Both the position numbers and the translations under genes were made by a program. Shown here piece after piece: positions 23,101 to 29,100 of a stretch of DNA of 64,000 nucleotides. This stretch comes from Chaetoderma sp. LZ-2023a (Eukaryota > Mollusca > Caudofoveata > Chaetodermatida > Chaetodermatidae), in the NCBI GenBank assembly GCA_034401795.1, contig CM067366.1:70176514-70240513 (forward strand), written 5' to 3'. The first letter of the stretch is position 1. Each line of letters starts with the position of its first letter. The notes under the pieces were generated by a model. It saw only the letters and a list, made by a program, of their open reading frames with translations, made no database searches and had not been told where the DNA came from.

Positions 23101-26100
23101 TCAGTAGGTCCACAGATATAACACCCTGGAATATGTCATCTGCAAAACCTCCTCAGTCAGATGGTTAAGCAAATGCATTGTCTACTGACACCCACCATTA
23201 GCACAGTACAGTGCAGAAATAACTATAATGTTTCCAAAACAAAGTAAAACATATTCTTGAATATTCTTAACATAATGTGATTGAATGCCATCGGCTGGAC
23301 GAGTGTAATATTCTTTAATATATTTTAGATCCAGTAATATTATGATAAGAGTAAGGGTGTATTAGGAAGAGCAGCTTACAGGACTGGATGGACAATGAGT
23401 TCTGGACTATAAGACTTGATCACGGTGGCCGCGTCTCGAGTACAGAATATGTGTGATAAGTCAGCTCCCTAGAAATACAAAAAAATGCAAACATAATTAT
23501 CACTTCAGACATATTAGACAGAACGAGACCGGACATAAAAGGTTCTATTCAATGTATGAAAATAGCCCTAGGTACATGTAGATGTAGAAACAACTTGCAG
23601 TCAAATTGGTTTCAAAATATTTAAATGCTACATATATGTAATAGTTCTACACCAGAACCAAGAGGACCCCAAAGGACAAGCTCCCACCCAAGCTGGGTGA
23701 CAATTTTCCTAGTAGAGCCGAATCTGCATTATCGTGTTGGAAACACGGTCAGGGACACGCACACTGACAAGCCGATTATAACAAGAGGCCCAAGGGGCCT
23801 GTGTCGCTCACCTGGAGCACTGTGCATTTTGGTCAAAATTGTTGGTGGGTGGTCTAGGAGTACCGGTAGTCTTTTAAATGAGTTTGTGGACATTTTGCAA
23901 GTCCAATATGGCCGCCAAACACGCTACATTTTGGTCCACTTCTGCCATGTTTCTGACTAAGCTCCTTTCCTTGAACAAACTTTAATGGCACTCAGTGCAT
24001 AAACATATCTCCCAAATTTCGGCCCAATCCGCTCAGTGGTTCTGGAGTTGTTTTGGCAAAAAATAGGCTATCCAAGATGGCTGCTAAACCATTTGGCCAA
24101 TCAAGTTCCCTTGAACAAACTTCGTGCAGCTCTTGTCCTAGATGATATTTTATGCGTTTTGAATTGATTCCCCCAAACGGTTTTGGAGAAGATCTTTAGA
24201 CGTTTTTAAAAATCGACCAAAATCCAAGATGTCGCGAAAATACATTTTAACTTTTCCATTGCTTGAGAATGGGAGATTTTGGCGGGTAAATGATCCAAGA
24301 TGGCCGCTAAACCGTTTATCTGACAGTCTTGAAAATGACAAATTTGAAATCACAATTCGCACAAACATACATAAAACCAATTTCGGCCTCAAAATCAATC
24401 AAATAAAAATATCGAATATGGCCGCCAAACAAGCTACAAACTTGAGTGAGCTCTTGCCCCAGATCATATTACATCAGTTCTGAATTGATCCATCAAACGG
24501 TTTTGGAGAAGAATTTTAAAGACATTTCTAAAAATCGGCCGAAATCCAAGATGGCCACCGGCCAAATTAGCTGATCGGCTTCGTTTGAACAAAATGAAAT
24601 CTCTATGCCATAAGGATGCTTCCTGCCAAATATAATTCAAATCGGCCTAAAGTTCTCGAGAAGACATTTTAAATTTCCCATTGCTTTAGTATGGGAGCTT
24701 TTGGTGGGAAAATGATCCAAGATGGCCACCAAACCGTTCATTCGACAGTTTAGAAAATTGCAAATTTGAGATCAGAATACCCAAAAACCTATATAAAACC
24801 AATTTCGGCCTCAAAATGCATCAAATAAAAAAATCCAATATGGTCGCCAAACATGTTATATTTTGATTGGCCCACAGCAGCCATATTTTTTGACGGATCA
24901 ACTTCTATTGAAAAAACTTTACTGGCCCTTAGTCCCTAATCATATCTGCCAAATTTCGGCCTGATCCCTTCAGCGGTTCTGGAGAAGTTATTTTCGCTAA
25001 AACTAGCTCAACCGAGATGGCCACCGAACCATTTGACCAATTAAGTTCCCTTGAACAAACTTGGTTGAGCGCTTGCCCTAGATCATATTTCATGAGGTTT
25101 CTTTCAATCCCACAAGCGGTTTCGGAGTATAAGATTTTTAGACGTTTTTAAAATTGGGCCAAAATCCAAGATGGCCACCGGCCTAATTGGCCGATCGGCT
25201 TCATTTGAACAAACTTGGATCCCTATGCCCTAAGGATGCTTCCTGCCAAATATAATTTAAATTGGCCATGTGGTTCTTGAGAAGAAGTCGTTTAAAGGAA
25301 AAGTTGACGGACGGATGATGGATGGTCGCCACGACATAAGCTCACTTGGCCTTTTAGGCCAGGTGAGCTAATAATAAAAGAATACATGTACATTTGCATA
25401 GAGGCACAATGTATACCAAAACAATTCCTGTAAAGACATAAGCATGACAAGAACGATGATCAGAGAGTGCTGAAAACTATGCACATCCCGTACCAGCATT
25501 AGCCCTTTACTGGCCAAGCCAAAGCCACCCTCTGCAGTGGTCTCAAGGAATGTCCATTTGCAGCCCAAGAGAAAACTATTTTTTTAATTTTACCACTGGA
25601 ATGACTGGCTCGATAACCGAGGATGTCATTCCACATGTTGCAGTGGCAAATTTGCAAAAATAGTCTCTTGGCCTTCAAATACACATGTAGACATTTAATA
25701 AGCAAATATTTTGATTTTCTTGAAAATGATTTGACCATTAAACATGTTAAAGGCCTGTTTAAGCAATGAATCAATGTACAATGTAGCATGACAATTGTCT
25801 AGCCTTGCAATGTCAAAGGAAATGGACACGGCATATTGTGTTCATACTTATTTATGTACATGTATGTACCGCACTGATGACATTCACTCAGCCACCAAAC
25901 GCATTATTAGAATTAAAAGTAATCAGAAATTCCTTCATCGGGTCAATGTGACCTTGACACTATGACCCTTAAATCAATGCAGTTCTTCGGACCACAATGG
26001 CCAACACACATGCCGAGTTTGGTGATGATTCAGGACTGAACAGTCATGTCAGTAGAACCTGAGTTATCATATGGAAAGGCAAGTAAATTTCCTTAATTGT

Positions 26101-29100
26101 CACGGTGAGTGAACTTGACTTTTCCACACCAAAATTAATACAGTTCTTTGAGGCCCCATAGGAAGCACACAAGCCAGATTTAGTAATGAATAGGCTTGCG
26201 CGATTACATGATTAAATCGAAAATCGTGATTATGTTTTAAATCGTGAATTTATATCATTAAGAATTAAATAATCGAATAATCATGAATATTTTCTATTGC
26301 ATAAAATATTTCAAACCCTAACTTTCAATTACTTCTTAATGCTATCGGTCAGTGAATGTATGTCCATTTGCAGGGCAAGAGAAGACTATTTTTGAAAATG
26401 TATTACTGGAATGCCTGGCTCAAGAATCGAGCTAGGCATTCCAGTGATACATTTTCAAAAATAGTATTCTCTTGTCCTGCAAATGGACTTTTCTAAACAC
26501 CATTACAATTTTTGTCATTAATATTCTTTTATTGGTATGTCTTGGTAATTTGTATCCAAGCTGATTAATCGAGTAATAATTTATAATCGATCGCGATCAC
26601 TCAAAAGCAATAATCGCACAAGTCTAGGTCAAGTTCGACTCCTAACCATAGTTTGCTATAGCTAACTAGAGTACCAGCCGAACTTCAAATAGTTAACTAG
26701 CTAGTCAACTATAGTCAACCGAGCACCCGACCTCGGTTCAGATGGTTAGTCTGATATTTGCGTAAATTTCAAAATGGCTGACACCGATCGCTTGCCACGA
26801 ATAAATGCATATAAAAGTGTAAATATTTCACTAAATAGCTTAGGTTTGATGAAATTATGCTTTCCCATTGTATGTCGATGTTCCCAAGCCCATATTCCCT
26901 CCCACTTTATGCCATATGGGCGCTTTTTGACGTCTTAGCGGACAAAAATAACCCATTTTCCTAGCTCATTAAAACAGACGACAGAAAGGGTTAATGGAGA
27001 CTGGTACCCGGCTCCAAATTTTCTGCAATAGTAACTGAATAGGAAACCTGGTACCACCGAGCTATAGTCGAATAAAATCAAGTTCGACTGGGCATAGCAA
27101 CTGCGCATGATCAGTAAACCAGCAAACTGACTATAATTAGCGAGTCGAACTTGACCCTAGTGATGAACTGTTGGGTGGAACTGGCGTTATCACACAGAAA
27201 TGAGTCTGGCTGGATGGATTAATGGACTTTTCCATTTTTAGCCACTGTATGCCCCACCCATCTCTAGCTAAGCTCCACCCACACCTCGCTTGTGTTGAGA
27301 CCAGATCTATCTGTGAACTCCCTGACTAGCAATTTCCTGAAAACATGACCCAGTCAAATTAGTTTCAAAATATTCAACAGCATAATTATTAAATAGTAGA
27401 CACATACAATTCGTACGCGGCGGACTATTAAGCGTTACAGACAGGCCAAATAAATAATTTATGATATTATGATTATGATGTCATCCTACACACCGCTTAG
27501 CTGATTATGACGTCAGATGATATATGGCGACTCTGAAAAGGTGAATTGACAAACAAACAACGTAATGGATGGACACATACCCCACCATATACAATGTATC
27601 TATTTAACCGGGTATACCCACAACTTTGAGAGCCGATATTCCAGCAAAGTAAGGCGCACCAGTATACCTAAAAAATAAAAATATAAAACAGAACATTTTA
27701 GTGAACCTACCTGTACCCGTGAACCAAAGGAGGAATCCAGTTTTTACTATGCCCCGCCCATCTCTAGCTACATGTAAGCTCCATCGACACTTTACTCGTG
27801 TTGGGATCGATCAATCCCTGCACTCTCTGAATCCCAATTTCCAGAAAACTATACAAGTAAGCTGTTGAATGTTTTGAAACTAATTTGACTGGGTGCTGTT
27901 GCTGCCATAGCCGGGTCAAATTAGTTTCCAAATATGCAAAAGTGTGTTTATTAAATAGTACAACATGCAATTCGTACATGCAACCTGACAGACTATTAAG
28001 CCTGGCAGATTATTAAGCCTGGCAGATTATTAAGCCTGGCAGACTATTAAGCCTGGCAGACTATTAAGCCTGGCAGACTATTAAGCCTGGCAGACTATTA
28101 AGCCTGGCAGACTATTAAGCCTGGCAGACTATTAAGCCTGACGGACTATTAAGCCTGGCGGACTATTAAGCCTGGCGGACTATTAAGCCTGGCGGACTAT
28201 TAAGCCTGACGGACTATTAAGCCTGACGGACTATTAAGCCTGACGGACTATTAAGCCTGACGGACTATTAAGCGTGACGGACTATTAAGCGTGACGGACT
28301 ATTAAGCCTGGCGGACTATTAAGCCTGGCGGACTATTAAGCCTGACGGACTATTAAGCCTGGCGGACTATTAAGCCTGGCGGACTATTAAGCCTGGCGGA
28401 CTATTAAGCCTGGCGGACTATTAAGCCTGGCGGACTATTAAGCCTGGCGGACTATTAAGCCTGGCGGACTATTAAGCGTGACGGACTATTAAGCGTGACG
28501 GACTATTAAGCCTGGCGGACTATTAAGCCTGGCGGACTATTAAGCCTGGCGGACTATTAAGCCTGGCGGACTATTAAGCCTGGCGGACTATTAAGCCTGG
28601 CGGACTATTAAGCCTGGCGGACTATTAAGCCTGACGGACTATTAAGCCTGACGGACTATTAAGCCTGACGGACTATTAAGCCTGACGGACTATTAAGCCT
28701 GGCGGACTATTAAGCCTGTGTGCAGACTATTAAGCCTGTGTGCAGACTATTAAGCCTGTGTGCAGACTATTAAGCCTGTGTGCAGACTATTAAGCCTGTG
28801 TGCAGACTATTAAGCCTGTGTGCAGACTATTAAGCCTGGCAGACTATTAAGCCTGGCAGACTATTAAGCCTGGCAGACTATTAAGCCTGGCAGACTATTA
28901 AGCCTGGCAGACTATTAAGCCTGGCAGACTATTAAGCCTGGCAGACTATTAAGCCTGGCAGACTATTAAGCCTGACAGACTATTAAGCCTGACAGACTAT
29001 TAAGCCTGGCAGACTATTAAGCCTGGCAGACTATTAAGCCTGACAGACTATTAAGCCTGGCGGACTATTAAGCCTGGCGGACTATTAAGCCTGGCGGACT

